A stretch of 6,379 bases of DNA from Verrucomicrobiota bacterium. Lineage in GTDB: Bacteria > Verrucomicrobiota > Verrucomicrobiia > Chthoniobacterales > JAFAMB01. Below the pieces are notes generated by a model that was not told where the DNA came from, made no database searches, and worked only from the letters and a program-made list of their open reading frames with translations. Below, one piece after another: positions 1-5,933 of this stretch. Each line of letters starts with the position of its first letter. Position 1 is the stretch's first letter. The position numbers were made by a program, and so were the translations under genes. Location: positions 1-6,379 of the forward strand of contig JAFAJU010000322.1 of NCBI GenBank assembly GCA_019236035.1. Reading direction: 5' to 3'.

Positions 1-963
1 ACTTCGCTCCTGGAGGCTGTGTCTGTCTTGACCCGTCTGCAATCGCCAAGAACCAACTCGCTCGTCCAGTTAGTCCGGCTCGGGGCAAGGGGTCTGGTGA
101 CTGATGGCTTCGTCTCAGACTATCATCTTCAATTCTATTACAGCAAAAACCGGCGTAAACTGGCCCTGGATGCCGTTGAACAGAAGAACGCCGACTCTTA
201 TCTGGGCATTGCGCGGGTGGTCTATTTCGCCAACTCCGATATCGACTTGATTCGCGGCGCAGGAGAGGCGCGCAGAAGTTTTCTCGATTTTGTCTGCAGC
301 CAGTTGTTCAAGAATTACCGCGAGATCCTTCGGTCGTATGAAAAGGCGCTGTATTCGCGAAATCGCTGTCTGAAAATGATACCGAGCCGACCTCGTGAAG
401 TGGCTGCCTACAGCAAGCCCTTACTCCAATTTGGGCATCAACTCACGGCGTTGCGCGCATTTCTGGTGGAACGCCTGGAGCCGTATGTCGTCGAGGCATT
501 TGCTGCAGTGAGCGACCGGGACGAGAACGCAAGCTTGCGCTATCGACCGGGAGCCACTGCCGATTTCGAGAAGGCCTTGCGAGAGTCGGCGGAGGAAGAG
601 TTGCGACTGCGGATGACTCTTGTCGGTCCACACCGCGATGATTTCCAACTCTTTCTCTACAGCCAGCCGGCCGACCTGTTTGCCTCTGAGGGCCAGCAAC
701 GAACTGCCGCCATCGCCATAAAGCTTGCGCAGGCGAAGATTCTTGAATTGGAATTCAAAAAACCGCCCTTGCTGCTTTTGGACGATGTCTTTGGAGAGCT
801 CGATCTCATTCGACGGAACCGGCTATTTTCGGCTTTGCCTTCCAGGGGTCAGCGCCTGGTCACCACGACGCACCTGGATTGGCTCGAATCATTACCCGCC
901 GGGAAAGTGTATCGCATTCAGGAGAACCCGCTGGGCGAGCGCATCTTAGAGACAATGTGCTGA
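1..963 (+). CDS. recF: DNA replication/repair protein RecF, 5' end outside the window
   Basis: RecF is an SMC-like ABC ATPase that binds gapped DNA and helps RecR/RecO load RecA at stalled forks; it acts on the nucleoid. The reading frame is open from base 1: the first codons read TSLLEAV, the residues that follow the Walker A lysine in RecF, so only about 35-40 N-terminal residues including the P-loop are missing. Downstream are the RecF motif GPHRDDF (bases 625-645), the ABC signature as SEGQQR (685-702) and Walker B plus D-loop as LLLLDDVFGELD (769-804), in the usual order and spacing. The GTG at 19 lies inside the conserved helix after the P-loop and is not a real start. The C-terminus is intact, and the TGA stop forms the first bases of a long hairpin. 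The gene is convergent with the DUF2934 gene. Family assignment is secure; nothing indicates truncation other than the window edge. Confidence 0.96.
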   Translation, partial: TSLLEAVSVLTRLQSPRTNSLVQLVRLGARGLVTDGFVSDYHLQFYYSKNRRKLALDAVEQKNADSYLGIARVVYFANSDIDLIRGAGEARRSFLDFVCSQLFKNYREILRSYEKALYSRNRCLKMIPSRPREVAAYSKPLLQFGHQLTALRAFLVERLEPYVVEAFAAVSDRDENASLRYRPGATADFEKALRESAEEELRLRMTLVGPHRDDFQLFLYSQPADLFASEGQQRTAAIAIKLAQAKILELEFKKPPLLLLDDVFGELDLIRRNRLFSALPSRGQRLVTTTHLDWLESLPAGKVYRIQENPLGERILETMC

Positions 964-1012
964 GCCTGCATCGCTCACAAATCTTTGGAGATTTTTGAGC
1001 GATGCAGGCTCA
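961..1012 (+). terminator. Long hairpin at the recF 3' end, probable terminator
   Basis: Bases 961-977 and 996-1012 are a perfect 17-bp inverted repeat, and its left arm begins with the recF TGA stop. After one C/T mismatch the stem continues as aaatct (979-984) pairing with agattt (989-994), closed by the loop ttgg. The whole is a nearly continuous 24-bp stem. A run of five T follows at 1021-1025, nine bases beyond the stem, which is farther than in a textbook intrinsic terminator. It sits between two convergent genes, so it may stop transcription from both sides, but no T run follows it on the minus strand. The structure is seen directly; the terminator role is inferred. Confidence 0.65.
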
Positions 1013-1038
1013 GTGGGTGATTTTTGCGGGCTAGCAGC

Positions 1039-1368
1039 CTATTTGCCCGCCAACTCTTCCTTCAACTCCCGCTCGGCTTGTACCCAGTCAGAGGTCTCAT
1101 CGCCTTGAATCCCCAGGCTCTTCCGTCGCTCGCCGATAAAGTATGCGCGGAGTTGAACCTGCTCGTAGCTTGGCTCCGTTGCTCGCTTGGAGCGAACCGA
1201 ACTCTTGGCCGTTCTGGTGCTCGGACTTTTCCGCACAGTGGTCTTCTTCGGTTCTGCCAAAGCCGGGACCTCTTCGATAGGAAGTGACACAGCCTTTGCT
1301 TTTTTAACGCTTCGCTTTTCTTTCGCGACCTTTTTCGATTTGTCTTCGCCTTCCATCTTTCCGCTCAT
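1039..1368 (-). CDS. DUF2934 domain protein with lysine/arginine-rich N-terminal tail
   Basis: A 109-residue protein of unknown function. Residues about 68-106 match the DUF2934 pattern: a helix with LRAYFIGERR, a short loop, then SDWVQAERELKEEL, giving the typical aromatic, Asp-Trp and Ala-Glu positions. Residues 1-63 carry 19 Lys/Arg, with clusters such as KKVAKEKR and VKKAKA, and many Ser/Thr/Ala/Pro. This resembles the disordered basic tails of histone H1-like proteins and suggests nucleic-acid binding, which is an inference only. No signal peptide or membrane segment is visible. The first ATG (1366-1368) has AGGA directly against it, too close for normal initiation. The Met at residue 5 (codon 1354-1356) is preceded by GCGGAAAG and is an alternative. 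The gene is convergent with recF and divergent from trpF. Domain call is good; function is unknown. Confidence 0.82.
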   Translation of the reverse strand: MSGKMEGEDKSKKVAKEKRSVKKAKAVSLPIEEVPALAEPKKTTVRKSPSTRTAKSSVRSKRATEPSYEQVQLRAYFIGERRKSLGIQGDETSDWVQAERELKEELAGK

Positions 1369-1382
1369 TCCTGGTTAATAAT

Positions 1383-1410
1383 TTGCCAACTCCAATGTCG
1401 CGCATATTAG
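1383..1410 (+). promoter_or_regulatory. Possible sigma70-like promoter for trpF-leuB
   Basis: TTGCCA at 1383-1388 matches 5 of 6 consensus -35 bases, and TATTAG at 1405-1410 matches 4 of 6 of the -10, with a 16-bp spacer. It lies in the divergent gap between the DUF2934 gene and trpF and would give a leader of about 125 bases before GTG 1545. The match is weak enough to be chance, but it is the best candidate seen in the gap. Confidence 0.3.
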
Positions 1411-1544
1411 TTCGAAACCGCTTCCAGTAAACCGAAAAAGCCTGGATTTTCGTCCAAATCGTGGAAGATACCGCAACAGATTATCGAACCGTGACAGCTA
1501 ACCCTTTCAATACGAAGCGCTTCTTCGGCCAGGACACGGATCGC

Positions 1545-2168
1545 GTGTACGTCAAGATTTGCGGGATCAGAAACGAGGCCGATGCAAAGGCTGCGATTGA
1601 ATCTGGAGCAGATGCTTTGGGGTTCAATTTGTACCCAGGATCGCGGCGGTTCATTCAATGGCAAAAAGAGCTGGCCTGGATCCGAGAGCTTGAGGTCTCG
1701 CGAGTGGCCGTCGTCGTCAATACTGCCCTGGATGAAGCGACTAGATTGATGGATGCATTCGACGGGCTGCAACTTCATGGCGAAGAGTCCAGGGAATTTT
1801 GTGAATCGCTGGCTAAGCACCCGAAGCCGGTCCTAAAAGCGCTCCGCTTTAAGAATGTCGATTTGGTGCATCAGGTTCGTGGTTATCCGGTATTCGGTTT
1901 TCTAATCGATAGCCATCGAGAAGGAGTGTTTGGCGGAACCGGCGAGCAGTTCGACTGGGCGCTTTTGAAAATGGTAAGCCTGGATAAACCGCTCATCATA
2001 GCCGGTGGGTTGACGCCGGAAAATGTGGCGGAAGCCATCCGCGAAACCAGGCCTTACGCGGTTGATGTAGCGAGTGGAGTAGAAAACAGAGAAGGGCGCA
2101 AAGACAAAAAGAAAATGCAGGAATTCGTCGCGGCCGTCAGAGAAACATCAGTGTCACAGACACGCTGA
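1545..2168 (+). CDS. trpF: Phosphoribosylanthranilate isomerase TrpF
   Basis: Catalyses the Amadori rearrangement of N-(5'-phosphoribosyl)anthranilate to CdRP, the third step of tryptophan synthesis from chorismate; cytosolic TIM barrel. Key features are VKICGIR at residues 3-9 with the general-base Cys6, the general-acid Asp122 in FLIDS, the phosphate-binding GGTG (130-133) and AGGL (153-156), and the closing VDVASGVE (173-180) followed by KD. Start choice: the frame is open further upstream, with a GTG at 1461 giving 28 extra residues. Those residues do not resemble the family, and that GTG has no ribosome binding site. GTG 1545 has AGGA ten bases upstream, puts the first beta strand at the N-terminus, and gives 207 residues, the usual length. 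Followed after 35 bp by leuB, so the two are probably cotranscribed. Function is secure; the start is moderately sure. Confidence 0.95.
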   Translation: MYVKICGIRNEADAKAAIESGADALGFNLYPGSRRFIQWQKELAWIRELEVSRVAVVVNTALDEATRLMDAFDGLQLHGEESREFCESLAKHPKPVLKALRFKNVDLVHQVRGYPVFGFLIDSHREGVFGGTGEQFDWALLKMVSLDKPLIIAGGLTPENVAEAIRETRPYAVDVASGVENREGRKDKKKMQEFVAAVRETSVSQTR

Positions 2169-2203
2169 AACAGAAGAGAATTTGAACAGAAGGCAGCAAA
2201 GGT

Positions 2204-3346
2204 ATGGTGCCTACATTCAAAATAGCAGTTCTGGCCGGTGACGGCATCGGCCCCGAAGTGATGGCAGAAGCGATCGCCGTGTTGCAGCGATGTGCGGAGA
2301 TCGATAAATTTGACATCGACCTGAACGAGTCCCTGGTTGGGGGAGCAGCAATCGATGCTACCGGCAAGGCGCTGCCCGAGGATACGCTATCAAATTGTGA
2401 ACGCAGCGATGCGATCTTGTTTGGTTCGGTCGGCGGTCCAAAGTGGGAGCGACTACCTCCTAAACAGCAGCCGGAACGTGCTGCCCTGCTCCCCCTGAGG
2501 AAACATTTCAATCTCTTTGCGAACCTGAGACCTGCAATTTGTCTGCCGGAACTTTCAGCCGCCTCTCCGCTCAGGCCCGACCTGGTTCAAGGCGGATTCG
2601 AAATCCTCTGCATCAGAGAATTAACTGGAGGCCTTTACTTTGGGCAACCGAAAGGGACTCACGAAGAACACGGAGAGACCGTTGCGATCGACACCATGGT
2701 CTATCGTAGGTCGGAGGTTGAGCGGATCGCACACCTGGCATTTGGGATTGCCAAGGTCCGGAAACGGAAACTTGTCTCCATCGACAAGGCCAATGTGCTC
2801 GAAAATAGCCTGCTGTGGCGCTCTGTCGTAAACGAAATCGCATCGAGTTATCCGGAAGTGGAATTGACGCACTTGCTGGTTGACAACGCGGCGATGCAGT
2901 TTATCCGCGCCCCCAAAGCCTTTGATGTGGCGGTCACCGAGAACCTCTTTGGGGATATTCTCAGCGACGAACTCGCGATATTAACGGGTTCCATTGGAAT
3001 GTTGCCGAGCGCCAGCCTGGGAACCGGATATCATGGTTACTACCGGTTCGGCCTGTACGAGCCGAGCGGCGGATCGGCGCCGGATATCGCCGGAATGGGT
3101 ATCGCCAATCCGATTGCCCAGATCCTGTCCGTGGCGATGATGCTGCGGTATTCATTTGACTTGAACGATACGGCCGCGCGGATCGAATCTTCGGTCCGCA
3201 AAACCATCGCCGAGGGATTTCGCACCAGAGATATCCACTCCGAAGGAACCCGCCTGGTCTCAACCAAGGAAATGGGCGCCGAAATCAGATCGAATCTGGG
3301 CCGCGCGCCATCCCTGAAAGCATCATCCTCGATGCCTGATCAGTGA
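2204..3346 (+). CDS. leuB: 3-isopropylmalate dehydrogenase LeuB
   Basis: Oxidises and decarboxylates 3-isopropylmalate to 2-oxoisocaproate with NAD+, the third step of leucine synthesis; a cytosolic Mg2+-dependent homodimer. Seen in order: GDGIGPEV (12-19), substrate arginines R99 and R109 in LRKHFNLFANLRPA, RELTGGLYFG (138-147) with R138 and Y145, K195 in SIDKANVLEN, the metal ligands D227, D251 and D255 in VDNAA and FGDILSDE, and the NAD-binding EPSGGSAPDIAG (286-297). The wording of the last motif and the C-terminal VSTKEMG resemble Escherichia coli LeuB. ATG 2204 has AGAAGG ten bases upstream. Residues 361-380 form a short non-conserved tail lying antisense to the 3' end of the TetR gene. 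All catalytic residues are present, so LeuB is preferred over tartrate or isocitrate dehydrogenase relatives. The gene directly follows trpF and probably shares its transcript. Confidence 0.96.
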   Translation: MVPTFKIAVLAGDGIGPEVMAEAIAVLQRCAEIDKFDIDLNESLVGGAAIDATGKALPEDTLSNCERSDAILFGSVGGPKWERLPPKQQPERAALLPLRKHFNLFANLRPAICLPELSAASPLRPDLVQGGFEILCIRELTGGLYFGQPKGTHEEHGETVAIDTMVYRRSEVERIAHLAFGIAKVRKRKLVSIDKANVLENSLLWRSVVNEIASSYPEVELTHLLVDNAAMQFIRAPKAFDVAVTENLFGDILSDELAILTGSIGMLPSASLGTGYHGYYRFGLYEPSGGSAPDIAGMGIANPIAQILSVAMMLRYSFDLNDTAARIESSVRKTIAEGFRTRDIHSEGTRLVSTKEMGAEIRSNLGRAPSLKASSSMPDQ

Positions 3347-3896
3347 ACTCGAGAACGGCTGCGGGCCCAAACGGTAGATGGTGACTGATCGCCAGTTTGG
3401 CAATGCCGTGTACGATCGACCAGGCTGTTAAAGCCGGTGGCTCCGGGTCACCGGCTGACAAGATGCCTGCCTCCTGGCATCCGACAATGAATTTCAGCAG
3501 AGTATCAAACGCCTCGCGCCCGGGCAGGGCGTATTCCGGATATTTTTCCTGGCTAGAAGGCAAATCGAACATCACCGCAAAATGCTGTGGCCAGCGAAGC
3601 GCGAAGTTGACATAACCGCGCCCGCAAAGCCTGAGACGTTCTTGGGGAGTTTGGCCTTGAGCGGCTGACCGTTTCATGGCCGCGCTCAGCCGTTCAAAAC
3701 CTTGCTTGGCGACCGCCGCGAGAAGTTCGTCTTTGTCGCGATAATGGCGGTAGGGCGCGTTGTGCGAAACTCCGGCGCGCCGGGCAACCTCGCGAAGGGT
3801 AAAGCCCTGCGGTCCGACTTCGGCGACGAGAGCGACGGCGGCATCGACGAGCGCTTCCTTGAGATGACCATGATGATAAGGGCGGATATTCTGCAT
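3285..3896 (-). CDS. TetR/AcrR-family transcriptional regulator with WHG-type C-terminal domain
   Basis: Ligand-responsive DNA-binding repressor, expected to act as a homodimer. From the ATG at 3894-3896 the product has 203 residues. The TetR_N helix-turn-helix is plain: about residues 33-53 carry FTLREVARRAGVSHNAPYRH, followed by RDKDELLAAVAKQGF. The C-terminal half fits the TetR_C_33 (WHG) type, with WSIVHGIAKLA at 159-169. Start choice: the frame stays open to 3947, adding 17 residues, but those run through the putative operator and the start is poorly placed. MQNIRPYHHGHLKEAL looks like a usual subfamily N-terminus. No Shine-Dalgarno precedes 3896, and an extended -10 lies only 12 bases upstream, so the mRNA may be almost leaderless. 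It is divergent from the FAD oxidoreductase and probably regulates it and itself. Its last 62 bases overlap leuB on the opposite strand. Confidence 0.9.
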   Translation of the reverse strand: MQNIRPYHHGHLKEALVDAAVALVAEVGPQGFTLREVARRAGVSHNAPYRHYRDKDELLAAVAKQGFERLSAAMKRSAAQGQTPQERLRLCGRGYVNFALRWPQHFAVMFDLPSSQEKYPEYALPGREAFDTLLKFIVGCQEAGILSAGDPEPPALTAWSIVHGIAKLAISHHLPFGPAAVLEFTDQASRMMLSGMARGPDSI

Positions 3897-3907
3897 TGAC
3901 CAGAAAC

Positions 3908-3916
3908 AGTATAGCA
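3908..3916 (-). promoter_or_regulatory. Extended -10 promoter for the TetR-family gene
   Basis: Read on the minus strand this is TGCTATACT: an extended -10 TGn followed by TATACT, 5 of 6 to consensus. No good -35 lies at 16-18 bp, as is common with extended -10 promoters. Transcription would start near 3901, about five bases before the ATG at 3896, which fits the missing Shine-Dalgarno sequence. The palindrome at 3916-3934 begins at its upstream edge, a position suited to autorepression. The role is inferred. Confidence 0.5.
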
Positions 3917-3934
3917 TGTTGACAGTAGCAACAT
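3916..3934. promoter_or_regulatory. Putative TetR-family operator (palindrome)
   Basis: ATGTTG (3916-3921) and CAACAT (3929-3934) form a 6-bp inverted repeat with a 7-bp centre, a size normal for a TetR-family dimer site. It covers the -35 of the oxidoreductase promoter and abuts the -10 of the regulator gene, so one bound dimer could block both. The same half-site recurs at 3962-3967. Binding is inferred from position and symmetry only. Confidence 0.5.
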
Positions 3935-3947
3935 CTCGGCTTAGCAT
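3919..3947 (+). promoter_or_regulatory. Sigma70-type promoter for the FAD oxidoreductase
   Basis: A perfect TTGACA -35 at 3919-3924 is followed, after the ideal 17-bp spacer, by TAGCAT at 3942-3947, 4 of 6 to the -10 consensus. Transcription would begin near 3954, just before the GGAG ribosome binding site at 3955-3958, giving a leader of about 12 bases. The -35 lies inside the putative operator, consistent with repression by the divergent TetR protein. Confidence 0.6.
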
Positions 3948-3965
3948 GATGTGTGGAGTGTCAAC

Positions 3966-5621
3966 ATGAAATTCGCTTCTTTTAAACAGCTTTCCCTCGA
4001 TAATACCTGGGACGCGATCGTCATTGGCTCAGGTATCGGCGGGCTCGCCACCGCCGCCTTGCTTTCTTCCTACGCCCATAAACGAGTGCTCGTGCTCGAA
4101 CGTCACTATGTCGCCGGTGGATATACTCATGTTTTTCACCGTCCCGGTTACGAATGGGACGTCGGCCTCCACTATATCGGCGCAGTTCAAAACGAGGAAT
4201 CTACGGTGCGCCGCGGTTTCGATCTGATCACCGATGCGCAACTCAAATGGGCGCCCATGCCGGACATTTACGACCGCTTCGTCATCGGTGAACGAACCTA
4301 CGACTTCCCGACCGGGGTCGAACGTTTTCGCGATCGGATGAAAGACTATTTTCCGCAGGACGGAGCTGCCATCGATAAGTACATCGCCGCGGTACAAGCC
4401 GTGCATAAGGCGACTGAGCCATTCTTCGCGGAGAAAGCGATCCCCCGTCCGATCGCCTATTTGCTGGGAGGCTTGATGCGGGCGCCCTTCCTGCGATGGG
4501 CCAATCGCACTACCGCCGATGTGCTCCGTGGTTTCACGCGCAATGATGAACTGATCGGAGTCCTGGCGGCGCAGTGGGGCGACTATGGCCTTCCACCGGG
4601 ACAAAGCAGCTTCGGAATGCATGCGATTGTCGCCAATCACTACTTCGAAGGTGCCAGCTATCCCGTCGGTGGCGCGAGCCGGATCGCGCAAACGGTCAAC
4701 TCGGTTATCGAAAGGGGTGGCGGCAAGATCGTCGTCAATGCCGAGGTTGCAGAGATATTGCAGGACGGTCAAAAGGCCGTCGGCGTCCGTATGTCGGATG
4801 GAAGGGAATTTCGAGCCGGGACGATTATTAGCGATGCTGGGGCGCGTAATACCTATGAACGCCTGATTTCCCGAACAAACCCGGCCCTGGAGAAACTTCG
4901 CACCGAAATGCGCGCCATTCCTCCTTCCACTGCGCATCTCTGCCTGTATGTCGGGATAAAGGAATCGGCGGCCGATCTCGGCATTAGCGGAACGAATTTG
5001 TGGATTCACCCGACGTACGACCACGATGCCAATGCGGCGGGCGCTATTGTAGGATCCGCGTACCGCTTCCCTTCTCTCTACATCTCTTTTCCCTCAGCCA
5101 AGGACCCGGATTTTGAGCGGCGGCATCCGGGCCGTGCTACCATCGAGGCGGTTGCGCTGGTGCCATATAGGCGGTTTGAACAGTGGCAGGAAACGAGTTG
5201 GAGACGCCGGGGACCGGATTACAATGCTTTCAAACAGGAGCTTTCGATTCGTCTGCAATATGAACTCGAGCGGCATGTTCCTGCGATCTCCGGTAAGATT
5301 GACTACGCAGAATTGTCGACCCCGCTCAGCACGCGGCATTTCATGAACTACGAGCGCGGCGAATCGTACGGACTGAGTGCGACGCCCAAACGGTTTCGGC
5401 TCCGCTGCCTGACCCCGCGAACTCCAATCCGCAATCTTTATCTGACAGGACAGGATGTTGTCAGCCTTGGTGTCACAGGAGCCTTATTGGGTGGTGTGGT
5501 GACGGCTTCAGTTGTACTCCGTCGAAATCTGATGGCCACACTCTCCAAACCGGCCTCGAAAAGAATGGCGGTAAACAAAGCAAACACGCGAGCACCCGAG
5601 AAGCAGCCTGCCATGGCCTGA
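3966..5621 (+). CDS. FAD-dependent oxidoreductase, CrtISO/RetSat/phytoene desaturase superfamily
   Basis: A 551-residue flavoenzyme whose relatives desaturate, isomerise or saturate polyenes (carotenoids, retinol). The N-terminal Rossmann fold is clear: AIVIGSGIGGLATAALL gives GxGxxG at residues 21-26, and Glu45 in VLVLERH ends the second strand to bind the FAD ribose. Next is AGGYTHVFHRPGYEWDVGLHYIG, close to the matching retinol-saturase/CrtISO segment. Residues 490-518 carry the second FAD motif, NLYLTGQD followed by a Gly-rich GVTGALLGG. The last about 33 residues are basic and poorly conserved. Start: the frame opens at a GTG (3951), but ATG 3966 has GGAG with a 7-base gap. No carotenoid or terpenoid gene is near, so the substrate cannot be named; the partner in view is the divergent TetR gene. 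It may act on a membrane lipid or polyene. Superfamily sure, reaction unknown. Confidence 0.9.
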   Translation: MKFASFKQLSLDNTWDAIVIGSGIGGLATAALLSSYAHKRVLVLERHYVAGGYTHVFHRPGYEWDVGLHYIGAVQNEESTVRRGFDLITDAQLKWAPMPDIYDRFVIGERTYDFPTGVERFRDRMKDYFPQDGAAIDKYIAAVQAVHKATEPFFAEKAIPRPIAYLLGGLMRAPFLRWANRTTADVLRGFTRNDELIGVLAAQWGDYGLPPGQSSFGMHAIVANHYFEGASYPVGGASRIAQTVNSVIERGGGKIVVNAEVAEILQDGQKAVGVRMSDGREFRAGTIISDAGARNTYERLISRTNPALEKLRTEMRAIPPSTAHLCLYVGIKESAADLGISGTNLWIHPTYDHDANAAGAIVGSAYRFPSLYISFPSAKDPDFERRHPGRATIEAVALVPYRRFEQWQETSWRRRGPDYNAFKQELSIRLQYELERHVPAISGKIDYAELSTPLSTRHFMNYERGESYGLSATPKRFRLRCLTPRTPIRNLYLTGQDVVSLGVTGALLGGVVTASVVLRRNLMATLSKPASKRMAVNKANTRAPEKQPAMA

Positions 5622-5641
5622 CCCCGGGCACCGCCATTGAG

Positions 5642-5706
5642 CGGCGCAGCATAGACATTTTGCGTGCCGGGTGCGTGGCTGCGCCGTGACTACAGGCTGG
5701 AAGCCT
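5642..5706. repeat. GC-rich hairpin element downstream of the oxidoreductase
   Basis: CGGCGCAGC (5642-5650) pairs perfectly with GCTGCGCCG (5678-5686) around a 27-base loop that itself holds a near-repeat, GCGTGCCGGGTGCGTG. It is followed by the short palindrome AGGCT-GGA-AGCCT at 5694-5706. Strings like ACAGGCTGGAAGCCT are, as I recall, scattered widely in some acidobacterial genomes, so this may be one copy of an interspersed palindromic element. It could also end oxidoreductase transcription, although no T run follows. The base pairing is seen; the family membership is recollection. Confidence 0.4.
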
Positions 5707-5756
5707 ATGCGGGGTAGACGACGGCGCGTGTCCTAAAGCTGCGATCCATCCTCGGT

Positions 5757-5882
5757 TTATCGTCGGAAAATAGATGACAAATCAACAAAAATAATTTCCG
5801 GTTCCAATACCATTGGCTGCTTGTTATTTTCAGCGATAGTCCAAGGAAGTGCTGCCACTGAGGCGTACGTCATGGTGTCCAT
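5757..5882 (-). CDS. Possible small protein of 41 residues, unknown function
   Basis: The frame runs from ATG (5880-5882) to TAA (5757-5759). The product starts MDTMTYASVAALPWTIAENN, then reads KQPMVLEPEIIFVDLSSIFR and ends with one more Arg. It is acidic in the middle and hydrophobic in the segment EIIFVDLSSIF, too short for a confident membrane helix. I do not recognise it. Support comes from upstream signals rather than homology: AAAGGG at 5891-5896 eight bases before the ATG, and a strong promoter-like pair at 5906-5933 that would start transcription near 5899. It lies just beyond the WD40 gene stop, on the same strand, and in AT-richer DNA than its neighbours. It could instead be a remnant of a longer gene, or chance. 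Confidence 0.33.
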   Translation of the reverse strand: MDTMTYASVAALPWTIAENNKQPMVLEPEIIFVDLSSIFRR

Positions 5883-5905
5883 AGCGACCACCCTTTCTGT
5901 TTAAA

Positions 5906-5933
5906 AATATAGCCCAGCAACTCGCTGTTTCAA
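5906..5933 (-). promoter_or_regulatory. Sigma70-like promoter on the minus strand
   Basis: Read on the minus strand, TTGAAA (5928-5933) matches 5 of 6 -35 bases and TATATT (5906-5911) matches 5 of 6 -10 bases, with a 16-bp spacer. The predicted start near 5899 is followed by AAAGGG (5891-5896) and an ATG eight bases further on. The promoter begins about ten bases after the WD40 stop codon, so it would serve the 41-codon frame or an unseen small RNA. Confidence 0.45.

Larger units (their letters stand above)
3915..3968. repeat. Long-range inverted and direct repeats in the divergent control region
   Basis: CATGTTGACA at 3915-3924 and TGTCAACATG at 3959-3968 are a perfect 10-bp inverted repeat with centres 44 bp apart, about four helical turns. 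The left arm contains the -35 TTGACA and the right arm contains the oxidoreductase ATG. In addition TAGCATGTTG (3912-3921) and TAGCATGATG (3942-3951) form a direct repeat matching 9 of 10 and offset by 30 bp, about three turns. The even helical spacing suggests several regulator dimers on one DNA face, possibly with a loop. This reading is inference. Confidence 0.5.

Noticed and set aside
1423..1450. Short hairpin TCCAG/CTGGA followed by TTTT upstream of trpF
   Set aside because: A stem of five pairs with a 14-base loop is too weak to call a terminator or attenuator.
1461..1544. N-terminal extension of TrpF from the GTG at 1461
   Set aside because: There is no ribosome binding site at 1461, and the extra 28 residues precede the family's first strand; starting at 1545 gives the normal length.
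1407..1820. 137-residue minus-strand frame over trpF and its upstream region
   Set aside because: It is antisense to conserved TrpF coding sequence and its product has no recognisable motif.
3059..3094. LeuB motif reads EPSGGSAPDIAG, with Gly where many relatives have His
   Set aside because: As I recall, Escherichia coli LeuB also has GG at this place, so it is normal variation and not a loss of function.
3897..3947. N-terminal extension of the TetR regulator to 3947
   Set aside because: The added 17 residues would be encoded by the operator/promoter repeats and do not resemble TetR N-termini. The Met at codon 3915-3917 also lacks a ribosome binding site.
4029..5024. 331-residue open frame on the minus strand inside the oxidoreductase gene
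   Set aside because: It is fully antisense to a gene with strong family motifs, has no recognisable domain, and is the kind of open frame that GC-biased third positions leave on the opposite strand.
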